From positions 744,001 to 808,000 of the forward strand of contig NZ_PHUE01000001.1 of NCBI RefSeq assembly GCF_002813295.1: a DNA stretch of 64,000 nt, read 5' to 3'. The notes under the pieces are model-generated. The model searched no databases. It was not told the DNA's origin and saw only the letters and a list, made by a program, of their open reading frames with translations. Origin of the DNA: Flavobacterium sp. 5 (GTDB lineage Bacteria > Bacteroidota > Bacteroidia > Flavobacteriales > Flavobacteriaceae). This document shows positions 44,277 to 53,850 of this stretch, in pieces (positions within the stretch are counted from its first letter, which is position 1; every line of letters begins with the position of its first letter). The position numbers were made by a program, and so were the translations under genes.

Positions 44277-45765
44277 CCATTTGAGTAATGATACTTCTTA
44301 TAGATTCTGAACCAATTCCTTTAGCTTTAATGACTTTATTTTTATCTAAAATATAAATCACGGGTGTAGTCACTACATCGTATTTGTCTTTTAGGTTATT
44401 GATATGAACTCCATCATAAACATTAATCCAATCTACCTTATTGTCGACAATGTATTTTTTATATTTATCAAATTCGTTTTGAGTATAAACCCCAAAAACC
44501 TGAACAGCTTTATTTTCTTTCAATAAATCATGGTATAATTCGAGAATTTTAGGTACTTCTTTTTGGCAATGACCACAGTCCACATCCCAAAAAAGAAGAA
44601 TCAAATAATCTGCTTTTATACTGGATAATGTCACGTATGTTTTTTCAATTTCGTCCTTATTGGCATAATAAATCTTGGTTATTTCATCACTTGTTTTTGC
44701 TGTATCAAAACCCATTTTAGCTATTTTATCATGCCCAGGTATATCAATCATATACAATTCGGGAGCAGTTTTCCCAAGTTGTAATGGTGCCAAAACATCA
44801 CCCCTGTTTATAATAATCTTGATTACACTATCATCATAAACACCTTTGGCTTTTCCTGTTTTAAAATAATTATTAACCATATATACAAACACTTTATCCA
44901 TTCCCATAATTTTAGGAATCTCGTAGGTCTGAGTAAAATAAGCCAATAACAGCATATTCATTTTAGTTCCTTGCTTCGTTTTTAGCATCATTCTGTCAAT
45001 TTCCGCACAAATCGAATCTGGATGTTGCACCACAGTGGTATTAAAATATTGCTTTATTTTATTAGCAAAAAATGGATTATTTAACATGGCATCATCTTCG
45101 AAATTAACTCCATCCCAAAAATGTTTTTTATAATATGTATAAGAATAAATACTATCGGGTCTGCCGTTGGAAGCTTTTGGAACATCCTTAGCTATTTTTT
45201 CAGTCTTTAAATTGAGTATTTCTGAAAGATAGGTGCCTTTGTTTTGAGTAATATAATTTAAATCATTTTGCAGAATAACTTCATTCAAAACTTTTAATTC
45301 ATTAGCGATAAGCTTAGTTGAATCAGATTTTTTTTCCTCTTTAATAGCTTTTTTAAAGCTGTTGAATTCTTTGTTTTTATCAGAAACAAAACGAATATAA
45401 TTAAAGAAATTTTCATTTTGTTTAGAGTTGATTGCCTTCAAATTTTCTACTAAACTAGATTTGTCCGTAGTAATTTGTTGTTTTTGAGATTGATCATCAA
45501 TAATGAAATCAAAATAATTCCCTTTGTCCTGACTGAGTAAAAAGTAAACACCTTTGTCTAATTTCTTCTTCCCTTTAAAAACAATATTTCCATTTACCAC
45601 TTTTTTACAAGTATCAGAAATATACAATTTATCAAATTGGTAAAAAGCTAAATAAGCAATAGTATCTTTACAATTTTTCAAATTAATCTTAATCTCATGA
45701 CCAGTCTGTGCTTGTGCAAACTGTAAACAAACAAAAAAAACAAAAGACATTAAAAATTTCTTCAT
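44254..45765 (-). CDS. Secreted thioredoxin-like protein with DUF4369/DUF5106-type N-terminal regions
   Basis: 503 aa with a signal peptide (MKKFLMSFVFFVCLQFAQAQ). A beta-rich DUF4369-like region (about 25-115) is followed by a helical DUF5106-like region (about 130-330) and a C-terminal thioredoxin domain (about 340-503) with active site CGHC (C397, C400) in FWDVDCGHCQKEVP and cis-Pro loop VTTPV. The CGHC centre is protein-disulfide-isomerase-like, so it may oxidise or isomerise rather than only reduce. Likely periplasmic; partners unknown. Confidence 0.87.
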   Translation of the reverse strand: MKKFLMSFVFFVCLQFAQAQTGHEIKINLKNCKDTIAYLAFYQFDKLYISDTCKKVVNGNIVFKGKKKLDKGVYFLLSQDKGNYFDFIIDDQSQKQQITTDKSSLVENLKAINSKQNENFFNYIRFVSDKNKEFNSFKKAIKEEKKSDSTKLIANELKVLNEVILQNDLNYITQNKGTYLSEILNLKTEKIAKDVPKASNGRPDSIYSYTYYKKHFWDGVNFEDDAMLNNPFFANKIKQYFNTTVVQHPDSICAEIDRMMLKTKQGTKMNMLLLAYFTQTYEIPKIMGMDKVFVYMVNNYFKTGKAKGVYDDSVIKIIINRGDVLAPLQLGKTAPELYMIDIPGHDKIAKMGFDTAKTSDEITKIYYANKDEIEKTYVTLSSIKADYLILLFWDVDCGHCQKEVPKILELYHDLLKENKAVQVFGVYTQNEFDKYKKYIVDNKVDWINVYDGVHINNLKDKYDVVTTPVIYILDKNKVIKAKGIGSESIRSIITQMEKEYSKK

Positions 45766-45865
45766 AGTAAAAAATAATCTTTAGGAATAGTATCACTTTA
45801 TCTTTCAAAAATAATAGAATTAAAATGTATTTTCAAATCTGCGCGATTATTTATTTTATACAGCA

Positions 45866-45899
45866 GTAATTCGTAATTTTTAATTCATAATTCATAATT
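45866..45899. repeat. AT-rich TTCATAA / TTCGTAA repeats upstream of the DUF1456 gene
   Basis: TAATTCGTAATT is followed by TAATTCATAATTCATAATTT, ending 10 bp before the -7 box. It is related to the repeats at the rplS and thiN promoters. Confidence 0.7.
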
Positions 45900-45909
45900 T
45901 GCAAATGCT

Positions 45910-45917
45910 TATCTTTG
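45910..45917 (+). promoter_or_regulatory. Putative -7 box (TATCTTTG) of the DUF1456 gene
   Basis: It matches TAnnTTTG, 18 nt before the ATG. Confidence 0.5.
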
Positions 45918-45935
45918 CCCTTTAAATAATAAAAA

Positions 45936-46403
45936 ATGACAAATAACGATATATTCAAAAAACTTCGAGTGGCCTTGATGTTACGCGACGATCAAATAAT
46001 AGAAATTTTAGAATTGGTAGATTTTAGAATTTCAAAATCTGAATTGGGAGCTTTTTTCCGTGATGAAAAACATGAAAACTACATGGAATGTGGCGATCAG
46101 GTTTTACGCAATTTCCTAAACGGGTTGGTAATTCATTTAAGAGGAACCAAAGAAAACCCTAAAAACCCAAATGAAGTTTTAGCTAAACACAAAGCAGAAA
46201 TTCCGAAGGCAGCAACTTCAAAAGACAGACCAGAATTTAAAGCTAAACCAAAGGATGCAGAAAAATCCAGAGGAGACCAAAGCCCATCAAAATCTGGTTC
46301 TGGTGCCAAAAAACCTAACAAAAAAGAATTCCCAAAAGGCAACGGAAAAACTTCTCCAGTAGAAAAAGTAAAATACAATTTTGGTAAAAACAAAAAATCC
46401 TAA
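45936..46403 (+). CDS. DUF1456 (YehS-like) protein
   Basis: 155 aa. Two DUF1456 repeats occupy about residues 1-70: NNDIFKKLRVALMLRDDQII with SKSELGAFFR, then YMECGDQVLRNFLNGLV. A long Lys/Pro/Gly/Ser-rich basic tail (about 72-155) is probably disordered and might bind nucleic acid. Function unknown. Confidence 0.9.
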   Translation: MTNNDIFKKLRVALMLRDDQIIEILELVDFRISKSELGAFFRDEKHENYMECGDQVLRNFLNGLVIHLRGTKENPKNPNEVLAKHKAEIPKAATSKDRPEFKAKPKDAEKSRGDQSPSKSGSGAKKPNKKEFPKGNGKTSPVEKVKYNFGKNKKS

Positions 46404-46423
46404 GCTAGCTTAGGATTTTTTTA
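46392..46423. terminator. Bidirectional terminator (AAAATCCTAAGC palindrome)
   Basis: AAAATCCTAAGC / GCTTAGGATTTT with a TA centre and flanking A and T runs lies between convergent genes. It is nearly the same hairpin as that at 49203-49242. Confidence 0.92.
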
Positions 46424-47125
46424 TATCTTATTTTGATCAATACGTTCGAAAAATACATTTTTGAACGTTGCTCCTATTGGTAATTCTTTGTTATTGATAA
46501 AAACAGAAAAACTATCTGTAGAATCAATTTGTTTTAAAGCCACGACAAACGATTTATGAATTTGAATGAAATCATTTTCAGGCAAGGATTCAATAACATT
46601 TTTCAAAGACGAATGTGTGATAATCTGTTGCTTTAAAGTATGAATACAAACATAATTCTGGAGACTCTCTACATACAAAATATCATTTAAAAGTAATTTC
46701 TGAAATTTGTTTTTACCATCTGTTTTTATAAAAATAAATTCTGACGAACTACTGTTTTCAACTTCGGATTTAGCATCAGAACTCAATTTTGAAACTGCCT
46801 GATAGAAACGCTCAAAAGCTATTGGTTTCAGCAAATAATCAACTGCATTTAACTCAAATCCTTCTAATGCAAAATCAGGGTAAGCAGTTGTAAAAATAAC
46901 TTTTACATCTTTAGAAATAATTTTAGAAAATTGTATTCCTGTTAACTGAGGCATTTGAATATCTAAAAAAACCACATCAACTTTATTGGAATTCAAAAAT
47001 TCTAATGCTTTTAATGAATCATTAAAAACACCAACCTCTTCAAGAAAAGAAACCTTTTCTAAATAGTTTTTTAAAATACGAGTTGCTGGCGGTTCATCAT
47101 CAACAATTATACATTTGAATTTCAT
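46421..47125 (-). CDS. LytTR-family response regulator
   Basis: 234 aa. A receiver domain (about 3-118) has the acidic pair D9/D10, phospho-acceptor D55 in VVFLDIQMP, and VDYLLKPI. The C-terminal LytTR DNA-binding domain (about 130-230) contains FIFIKTDGKNKFQKL, ILYVESLQNYVCIHT and IHKSFVV. Its start codon overlaps the end of the histidine kinase gene by 4 bp (ATGA), so they are translated together as a LytS/LytR-like pair. The target genes are unknown. Confidence 0.95.
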   Translation of the reverse strand: MKFKCIIVDDEPPATRILKNYLEKVSFLEEVGVFNDSLKALEFLNSNKVDVVFLDIQMPQLTGIQFSKIISKDVKVIFTTAYPDFALEGFELNAVDYLLKPIAFERFYQAVSKLSSDAKSEVENSSSSEFIFIKTDGKNKFQKLLLNDILYVESLQNYVCIHTLKQQIITHSSLKNVIESLPENDFIQIHKSFVVALKQIDSTDSFSVFINNKELPIGATFKNVFFERIDQNKI

Positions 47126-48168
47126 AAACTTATTTTTAAAGGGATTTTCAAATACATCTTAAAGATATTATTTTCTGCTGTATTTTCAAGTACAAATTTA
47201 TCCTTATAGGCATATTCCAAACGCTTCATTAAATTATCAAAGCCAATACCCGTAGAATAATAATGCTCTCCTCCCATACTATAATTGAAAGTATAAATTT
47301 CTAGAAAACCTTCATTTATTTTAATTGTAATAATCGCTTTTTTATCAGGATCATTTAGTGTTCCGTGCTTAAAAACATTTTCTATAAAATGAATTAAAAC
47401 AGATGGTACTATTTTTTCAGATGTATAATCTCCTTCGATTGAAAAATCTAGATAAAGCTGATCTTCAAATCTTTTCTTTTGTAAATGAATATAATTTTCT
47501 ACAAATTGAATTTCTTTAGAGAGTAATACTTCCACTTTATCTGTTTCTGTAATTACGTAGCGAAGTAAATCTGACAATACTAAAACATCTGAAGCCATTT
47601 CATCATCTTTGCCAACCAATTGACTATAAAATGTATTTAGTGTATTGAATAAAAAATGAGGACTAACTTGAGATTTCAGCATTTGAAATTCAACTTTTTT
47701 ATTCTCTAAAAGCAATTCTTGATTCTGTTGATAAGCTTCTTGAAATTTCCAGAATAAAAAACTTAAAGAACTTAGAATCAAAGCAGGTAATCCGAAGAAA
47801 AAATTATCTCTGATGTAGAATTCTATTTCTCTGCTTTTCTCTACATAATTATGAATTCCAATAATTTCAAAAAGAATTACCTCTTGAAAAAGGTATCGAA
47901 CTCCTGCAAAAAGAACTAATGAAATAGGAATGGTTAGTAAGTAAATAAAAATCTTTTTCTTGTTTAAAAACCAATTACAAAAAGTATAAAAATTAATACT
48001 ATACACCACAAAAAGGGCTAGTAATTGGCTAAATGAAAACAGAAAGAATAGTTTATTAAGAATAGAAGCTCCATCTTTTTCTCCTACACCAATATCCCAG
48101 ATGTAAAGAGCGACAAACAAGCCTAAGAATAAGACAATATGATAATAGAAAGGAATTTTTAATTTCAT
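47122..48168 (-). CDS. LytS-type sensor histidine kinase
   Basis: 348 aa. Four or so membrane helices (about 7-24, 40-60, 75-95, 122-140) are followed by a short coiled coil and the His_kinase domain. The phospho-acceptor is H171 in KSQVSPHFLFNTLNTFYSQL, and the ATP-binding part has PSVLIHFIENVFKHG and GIGFDNLMKRLEYAY. There is no periplasmic sensor domain, so sensing is probably within the membrane. It is the first gene of the two-component operon. Confidence 0.94.
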   Translation of the reverse strand: MKLKIPFYYHIVLFLGLFVALYIWDIGVGEKDGASILNKLFFLFSFSQLLALFVVYSINFYTFCNWFLNKKKIFIYLLTIPISLVLFAGVRYLFQEVILFEIIGIHNYVEKSREIEFYIRDNFFFGLPALILSSLSFLFWKFQEAYQQNQELLLENKKVEFQMLKSQVSPHFLFNTLNTFYSQLVGKDDEMASDVLVLSDLLRYVITETDKVEVLLSKEIQFVENYIHLQKKRFEDQLYLDFSIEGDYTSEKIVPSVLIHFIENVFKHGTLNDPDKKAIITIKINEGFLEIYTFNYSMGGEHYYSTGIGFDNLMKRLEYAYKDKFVLENTAENNIFKMYLKIPLKISL

Positions 48169-48187
48169 AGTAGCTTTAGAATAATAT

Positions 48188-48195
48188 CAAAAATA
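48188..48195 (-). promoter_or_regulatory. Putative -7 box (TATTTTTG) of the histidine kinase operon
   Basis: It matches TAnnTTTG on the minus strand, 19 nt before the ATG. Confidence 0.5.
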
Positions 48196-48388
48196 CAATT
48201 ATACCTTTTAATGAAAACAATATTTATATGAAACATCAATTTCTGGGGATGATCACTCAAAAACGGTACACAACCTTTTTTTTATATCAATTTGACTAGT
48301 TGGTAATTTGGAATTTGGTGTTCATCAAAAATTAGAAGATGTTGTTTAAATCACTGCTACTTTAGCATAGAATTTAAATCAAATCATC

Positions 48389-49189
48389 ATGCAAAAAATC
48401 ATTTTATTATTAGTCCTTTTTACATTGAATGCAGTTTCTGCTCAACCTAAGAAAAAACAAATCCTAGTAATAGGAACTTTCCATTTTGAAAATCCAGGAC
48501 TCGATGTCGCTAAAGTCAATACGTTTAATGTGATGACTGACAAAAGCCAAAAGGAACTAGAAAACATTACTAACAAAATTAAAAAGTTTGGTCCTGACAA
48601 AGTTTTTGTGGAATGGAATTATGAAAAACAAGACAAGCTTGATAAATTTTATAATAGAAATACTGATAGCATCCTTAAAAAAAATGCAGACGAAATTGTA
48701 CAATTAGCATTACGATCTGCTAAAAAACTAGGTCATAAAAGGTTATTTGGTATTGATTACAATCAGACTAATTTCCCTTATGATAGTTTGACTAAAGGTA
48801 TGACAGAAGCCAATCAGGTGGGGTTATTAAAAAGTAATTTGGAGACGATGGCTTATTATGAAAACTCTCAAAATGAAAAAATTGCGAAATATAACTTGAC
48901 GGAACTTCTTGTAGATATAAATACAACAAAATCTAATGCCGAAAATATTGAATGGTATCTTGGAACGGCAAATAGAGCAGGTAAAGTTGATAATTTTGTA
49001 GGCGCTTATTTGGTCTCTGAATGGTATAGAAGAAATCTTTATATGTATTCTTTAATTCAGAAACTGACGGAGAGTAAGGACAATAAAGTTATGGTACTTC
49101 TTGGTGCTGGTCACGCTGCCATGCTACGAGAATTTATAAAGCATGATCCTAATTTTGAAATTATAGAACTAGCTACTATTTTAAAATAA
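48389..49189 (+). CDS. Secreted DUF5694 (TraB/TIKI-like) protein
   Basis: 266 aa with a signal peptide (MQKIILLLVLFTLNAVSAQ). It has the DUF5694 start ILVIGTFHFENPGLD, KVFVEWNYEKQ, a central LFGIDYN, and the C-terminal VMVLLGAGHAAMLREF. The GTFH and GAGH histidines at opposite ends recall the TIKI/TraB metalloprotease superfamily (GxxH motifs), so a metal-dependent hydrolase is possible but unproven. Likely periplasmic. Confidence 0.85.
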   Translation: MQKIILLLVLFTLNAVSAQPKKKQILVIGTFHFENPGLDVAKVNTFNVMTDKSQKELENITNKIKKFGPDKVFVEWNYEKQDKLDKFYNRNTDSILKKNADEIVQLALRSAKKLGHKRLFGIDYNQTNFPYDSLTKGMTEANQVGLLKSNLETMAYYENSQNEKIAKYNLTELLVDINTTKSNAENIEWYLGTANRAGKVDNFVGAYLVSEWYRRNLYMYSLIQKLTESKDNKVMVLLGAGHAAMLREFIKHDPNFEIIELATILK

Positions 49190-49202
49190 TAAAATAAATC
49201 TA

Positions 49203-49242
49203 ACATAAAAATCCTAAGCAAGCTTAGGATTTTTATGTTTTT
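49203..49242. terminator. Bidirectional terminator with 17-bp perfect stem
   Basis: Arms 49203-49219 and 49222-49238 are exact reverse complements with a 2-nt centre. It lies between the convergent DUF5694 and selO genes. Confidence 0.92.
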
Positions 49243-49260
49243 ATTGGTTTACAAGCCTGA

Positions 49261-50826
49261 TTAAGAACTACAACTTAACATCGAACAACCTACTTTGTCT
49301 CTGGCCCAATCGGGTCTTTTGGCAAACCATTTTTGGCTGTCAGGTTGTTCGTCATAGGGTTTTTTAAGCAATTCGAAAAATTCATTTACTAGAGAATAAT
49401 CGCCTTTATCAGCTTCGTCGATACTTAGCTGTGCCATATAATTTCGTAATACATATTTTGGGTTTACAGTATTCATTTGTTGCTTTCTTTCATCGTCAGT
49501 AAGTATTTCTTCACTGATTCTATCCGAATAATGATTTAGCCAAGTATGCCAATTATTTAAGGTTGTTTCTGTTATATCCTTTTCGTTATAAAAAGCTTCT
49601 TTGATTGTGTCGAAAGCAGCTTCTGTGGTATCTTCTTTTTGGATGTTTCCTAGATTTCTAAAGAAAATAGTCATATCGGTCTCTACCAATTGCAGTAATT
49701 CTGTTAGGTTTTCTATTAAAATAGCATCTTCCTCTTTTATTATTTTGAAGCCTATTTTGTTTCGCATCATATTCAAATACTCTTTTTGATAATCGACACT
49801 GTAAGCATTTAAGATTTCTTCGAGTGGTTTGGCATCATTGATTAAAAGGTATAAAGCATTCGCTAATTTGTAAAGATTCCACAATGCAATTTCGGGTTGG
49901 TTCCCGAATCGGTATCTTTTATTTTGCCTATCTGTTGTATTGGGTGTCCAATTTGGATCGTAATCTTCCAACCATCCGTAAGGTCCGTAATCTATAGTTA
50001 TGCCGTGAATTGACATATTATCGGTATTCATCACTCCGTGAACAAAACCAACGCGCTGCCAATGCACAATCATATCTAGTGTTGTTCTAGTAATTGCTTG
50101 AAAAAAGTCAAGATATTTTGTTATACCCTCGCTTTTAATAGTTGGAAAATGGTGCTTGATGGTAAAGTCTGTCAGCAATTTGAGATTGACACGATCGTTG
50201 CGTGAGTAGAATAATTCGAAACTACCAAAACGTATAAACGATGGTGCTACTCGACAAACGACAGCTCCTTTTTCGTAAGCTGGATTTCCATTGTATAGTA
50301 TATCACGTAGAACTTCGTCTCCCGAAAGCATTAGTGAAAGTGAACGGGTTGTGGGAACGCCTAAATAATGCATCGCTTCGGCGCAAAGATGTTCCCTGAT
50401 GGAAGAACGCAATACCGCAAAGCCATCGGCGGTGCGAGAATATGGTGTAGGTCCTGCGCCTTTTAGTTGTAAGGTGTAGGATTTATTATCATGAGTGACT
50501 TCGGTTAGGTTGATGGCGCGCCCATCTCCTAGTTGTCCTGCCCAATTCCCAAATTGATGTCCTGCGTAAGGCAGAGCAAAGGGTTTTGTATTTGGATAAA
50601 CTGTCTTACCTGAAAAAACATTTAAAAAATCATCTGATTGAATATCTGACTGAGATAATCCTAATAGATTGGCGACTTCGGCAGAAGCATGAATCAAGGA
50701 AGGATTTGACGGCTGTTTTGGTGTTACATACGAAAAACAGGCACGTTCTACTTGTCTTGGAATATTGATTTCACTTGGATCTGCTGGCAATTCGGTTGTG
50801 AAATTATTTTGAATATGAAGTTTCAT
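49261..50826 (-). CDS. selO: Protein adenylyltransferase SelO
   Basis: 521 aa, a SelO/YdiU pseudokinase-fold AMP transferase. Family blocks are PYAGHQFGNWAGQLGDGRAI (87-106), LKGAGPTPYSRTADGFAVLR (121-140), the catalytic-loop-like HGVMNTDN (263-270) and DYGP (279-282). The protein ends MLSCSS, with C519 at the position of selenocysteine in eukaryotic SelO. SelO transfers AMP from ATP to Ser/Thr/Tyr of redox-related proteins; the terminal Cys is thought to form a regulatory disulfide. Cytoplasmic. Confidence 0.96.
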   Translation of the reverse strand: MKLHIQNNFTTELPADPSEINIPRQVERACFSYVTPKQPSNPSLIHASAEVANLLGLSQSDIQSDDFLNVFSGKTVYPNTKPFALPYAGHQFGNWAGQLGDGRAINLTEVTHDNKSYTLQLKGAGPTPYSRTADGFAVLRSSIREHLCAEAMHYLGVPTTRSLSLMLSGDEVLRDILYNGNPAYEKGAVVCRVAPSFIRFGSFELFYSRNDRVNLKLLTDFTIKHHFPTIKSEGITKYLDFFQAITRTTLDMIVHWQRVGFVHGVMNTDNMSIHGITIDYGPYGWLEDYDPNWTPNTTDRQNKRYRFGNQPEIALWNLYKLANALYLLINDAKPLEEILNAYSVDYQKEYLNMMRNKIGFKIIKEEDAILIENLTELLQLVETDMTIFFRNLGNIQKEDTTEAAFDTIKEAFYNEKDITETTLNNWHTWLNHYSDRISEEILTDDERKQQMNTVNPKYVLRNYMAQLSIDEADKGDYSLVNEFFELLKKPYDEQPDSQKWFAKRPDWARDKVGCSMLSCSS

Positions 50827-50947
50827 CTGTTGTATAAATTAATATACTGTAAAGGTATTTCATATCTGACAGATTATTGAAATCTTACGATAACTTTATT
50901 TTATATGTAGAATCGTTATACTTATAAAACGTAATGAGCAGATAATT

Positions 50948-50978
50948 TTGAAGATTACAAAATATTAATTTAGTTTTG
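50948..50978 (+). promoter_or_regulatory. Promoter of the flavoprotein gene: TTG then TAGTTTTG
   Basis: TTG (50948-50950), 20-nt spacer, TAGTTTTG (50971-50978), then 11 nt to the ATG: a good match to the Bacteroidota -33/-7 arrangement. Confidence 0.6.
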
Positions 50979-50989
50979 CGAAAAAAGAC

Positions 50990-52132
50990 ATGAAATCATT
51001 TGATGTAGCGATTATTGGTAGCGGTCCCGCAGGTGCTTCGGCGGCTTTTGAATTATCTAAATCAGGTATTTCTGCTGTAATTATTGAAAAGGAAACCCTG
51101 CCAAGATATAAAACTTGTGGAGGAGGACTTGTTTATAGAGGCCTAAAAAATATGCCATTTGATATTACATCGGTAGTTGAAAAAGAATTTTATGCTATTG
51201 ATACTTATTTTTCTAAAAAACATCCTTGCATAACAACCCGAAGAGAAAATCCAATTGTAAGCATGGTGATGCGCGATGCTTTTGACAATTTAATAGTTGA
51301 TAAAGCTAAAAATAACGGAGTCACTTTACTGCAAAACCATAAAGTTTTGGATATTACTTTTGGAGATGTCCTAACCATTCATACTACTGAAGGAGATATT
51401 ACAACTAAGTTTATTATTGCTGCGGATGGGGCATTGAGTCCGATAGCTAAAATAGCTGGCTGGAAAGAAACGAGAACTCTAATTCCTGCATTGGAATATG
51501 AAGTTGAAGTTTCTGCCGCTGATTTTGAACGATTGTCTCACGATGCCCGATTTGATATTGATGCTATTCCTTATGGATATGGATGGTGTTTTCCTAAAAA
51601 AAATCATCTCTCTATTGGGGTTGCTGTTGTTGTAAAAACCAACAAAAAAATCAATCTGAAACAGTATTATGCAGACTATTTGAAAACGCTTGGCATTACT
51701 GAAATTATTACTGAAGTAGGACATGGTTTTGTTATTCCGGTATCGCCAAGAACTGATACTTTTGTGCGAAAAAATGTTTTTTTGACAGGAGACTCCGCAG
51801 GTTTGGCAGATCCATTGGTAGCAGAAGGTATCTCTAATTCTATTTTGAGCGGTGTACAAGCTACCCAAGCTATTATAGAAAGTAATTTGGATCCAGAGAA
51901 AGCAGCGTCCTTATATATTGAAAAATTAGAAGCGACTATTTTACCCGAAGTTGAAAAAGCTGGAGTGTTGGCACATCATTTCTATCATAAAAAAACATTT
52001 AGAAATATTATTTTAAAAAAATACGGTCAGTATGCTGCTGAAGCAATGACTGATTTGTTTATGGGAGAAAGAACATATCCTAAAGACTATATGAAGAGGA
52101 TTAGTAGACAAATTAAAGAAGCTATTTTTTAA
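50990..52132 (+). CDS. FAD-dependent oxidoreductase, geranylgeranyl reductase family
   Basis: 380 aa. The N-terminal Rossmann FAD motif is AIIGSGPAGASAAFELSKSG (7-26), with RYKTCGGGLVYRGL and the second FAD motif FLTGDSAGLADPLVAEGISN. This pattern belongs to the geranylgeranyl-reductase branch of PHBH-like flavoproteins, which saturate isoprenoid double bonds. In non-photosynthetic Flavobacteria the substrate is not known; carotenoid, quinone or other prenyl chains are possible. It is a single gene with a good promoter and terminator. Confidence 0.88.
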   Translation: MKSFDVAIIGSGPAGASAAFELSKSGISAVIIEKETLPRYKTCGGGLVYRGLKNMPFDITSVVEKEFYAIDTYFSKKHPCITTRRENPIVSMVMRDAFDNLIVDKAKNNGVTLLQNHKVLDITFGDVLTIHTTEGDITTKFIIAADGALSPIAKIAGWKETRTLIPALEYEVEVSAADFERLSHDARFDIDAIPYGYGWCFPKKNHLSIGVAVVVKTNKKINLKQYYADYLKTLGITEIITEVGHGFVIPVSPRTDTFVRKNVFLTGDSAGLADPLVAEGISNSILSGVQATQAIIESNLDPEKAASLYIEKLEATILPEVEKAGVLAHHFYHKKTFRNIILKKYGQYAAEAMTDLFMGERTYPKDYMKRISRQIKEAIF

Positions 52133-52191
52133 TTCTGATTAAGTTCCTGTTTGTAGAACTACTTAAAAATACTATTTAAACTTTTATTTCA

Positions 52192-52225
52192 TAAAAAAAT
52201 CCTGAGCTTTCACTCAGGATTTTTA
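52192..52225. terminator. Bidirectional terminator
   Basis: The stem AAAATCCTGAG / CTCAGGATTTT has flanking A and T runs and lies between convergent genes. Confidence 0.93.
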
Positions 52226-52248
52226 ATATATTGATTTTTCTTATTGTA

Positions 52249-53442
52249 TTAAGAAAGGGCAGCTTGTACTTGATCAGCAGCTTCTTGAAACTGAGTAGCT
52301 GATAAAATTGGCATTCCAGAATTGTCAATTAATTCTTTTGCAATTTCAGCATTTGTACCTTGCAAACGAACAATGATTGGCACTTTAATAGCGTCTCCCA
52401 TGTTTTTGTAAGCATCAACAACACCTTGAGCAACACGATCACAACGAACGATTCCTCCGAAAATATTAATTAAAATTGCTTTTACGTTTTGATCTTTTAA
52501 GATGATACGGAAAGCAGTTTCAACACGTTTTGCATCAGCAGTTCCACCTACGTCAAGGAAGTTAGCAGGCTCGAAACCAGCATACTTAATTAAATCCATA
52601 GTTGCCATTGCAAGACCAGCACCGTTTACCATACATCCTACAGTTCCGTCAAGATCTACGTAGTTTAATCCTACTTCTTTAGCTTCAACTTCGATTGGAT
52701 TCTCCTCACGGATGTCACGCATATCAGCATATTTCTTTTGTCTGTATAAAGCATTATCATCGATATTTACTTTAGCATCAACAGCTAAAATTTTATCGTC
52801 TGAAGTTTTTAAAACTGGGTTGATTTCGAACATAGAAGCATCAGAACCAATGTAAGCATTGTATAATGAATCGATAAATTTCACCATTTCTTTGAAAGCA
52901 TTTCCAGAAAGACCTAAGTTAAAAGCAATTCTTCTAGCTTGGAAACCTTGTAATCCAACAGCTGGATCAATTTCTTCAGTAAAAATTAAGTGAGGAGTAT
53001 GTTCAGCCACTTCTTCAATATCCATTCCACCTTCAGTAGAATACATAATCATGTTACGACCTGTAGCTCTGTTTAAAAGAACAGAAACATAAAACTCAGA
53101 AGTTTCACTTTCACCTGGATAATAAACATCTTCAGCGATTAAAACCTTGTGTACTTTTTTTCCTTCAGCAGAAGTTTGAGGAGTAATTAATTGCATACCG
53201 ATGATTTCGCTTGCAACTCCTTCTACTTTGTCAATTCCTTTGGCAAGTTTAACTCCACCACCTTTTCCACGTCCACCTGCGTGAATTTGTGCTTTAACCA
53301 CATACCAACTTGTACCAGTTTCAGTAGTTAATTGTTTTGCAGCAGCTACAGCTTCTACAGGACTATTAGCTACAATTCCGCGTTGAATGCGAACTCCATA
53401 GCTAGCTAAAATTTCTTTTCCTTGATATTCGTGTATGTTCAT
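52249..53442 (-). CDS. sucC: Succinate-CoA ligase, ADP-forming, beta subunit
   Basis: 397 aa, standard length. The N-terminal ATP-grasp domain (MNIHEYQGKEILASYGV, KAQIHAGGRGKGGGVKLAKG) is followed by FEINPVLKTSDDKILAVDAK and the C-terminal ligase domain (NFLDVGGTADAKRVETAF, ILINIFGGIVRCDRVAQGV). With SucD it makes ATP or GTP from succinyl-CoA in the TCA cycle. sucD is not adjacent, so the two subunit genes are separated, as is usual in Flavobacteria. Confidence 0.97.
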   Translation of the reverse strand: MNIHEYQGKEILASYGVRIQRGIVANSPVEAVAAAKQLTTETGTSWYVVKAQIHAGGRGKGGGVKLAKGIDKVEGVASEIIGMQLITPQTSAEGKKVHKVLIAEDVYYPGESETSEFYVSVLLNRATGRNMIMYSTEGGMDIEEVAEHTPHLIFTEEIDPAVGLQGFQARRIAFNLGLSGNAFKEMVKFIDSLYNAYIGSDASMFEINPVLKTSDDKILAVDAKVNIDDNALYRQKKYADMRDIREENPIEVEAKEVGLNYVDLDGTVGCMVNGAGLAMATMDLIKYAGFEPANFLDVGGTADAKRVETAFRIILKDQNVKAILINIFGGIVRCDRVAQGVVDAYKNMGDAIKVPIIVRLQGTNAEIAKELIDNSGMPILSATQFQEAADQVQAALS

Positions 53443-53491
53443 AATATAGAATTTGTCTGGATTCTGAATCTATTTCAGAATAAAAGTGGCA

Positions 53492-53499
53492 CAAAAATA
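53492..53499 (-). promoter_or_regulatory. Putative -7 box (TATTTTTG) of sucC
   Basis: It matches TAnnTTTG on the minus strand, 49 nt before the ATG. Confidence 0.5.
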
Positions 53500-53824
53500 G
53501 CAAAATTTAATTTAATTGAAATTATTTTAATTATATAATCTATATATAAAAGTAAAAATATTGAATCACAGCACCTAAAACGTAATAGTGACTAAAATTT
53601 AAAAATAATGAGTTATTTTGTTAAAATAATTAACACTAAAAAGTATAACCCTATATTTATTACAAAAACAGATACAATCAAAAAATTAAAAAAATATTTT
53701 TTGCTGATATATCAATTCAAAAGTAAAAAATCAACATTATTATCAATTATTCATTACTTTTTTAATTTTATAGCAAAAATAGAACCTTAGTTCGAGATTC
53801 ATTAGTTATATGTTATGAAATCTT
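53500..53824. other. Very AT-rich gap between the sucC and gltB promoters
   Basis: About 325 bp with no convincing gene. The only ORF (53608-53790, 60 codons) has a composition explained by AT bias (many Lys, Ile, Phe) and no recognisable start context. Confidence 0.6.
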
Positions 53825-53832
53825 TAATTTTG
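53825..53832 (+). promoter_or_regulatory. Putative -7 box (TAATTTTG) of gltBD
   Basis: It matches TAnnTTTG, 18 nt before the gltB ATG. Confidence 0.5.
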
Positions 53833-53850
53833 TAAAAAAAAATATCAAGC

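Noticed and set aside
53608..53790. 60-codon ORF between sucC and gltB
   Set aside because: Composition reflects AT bias, with no recognisable domain or promoter; it lies in a long promoter-containing gap.
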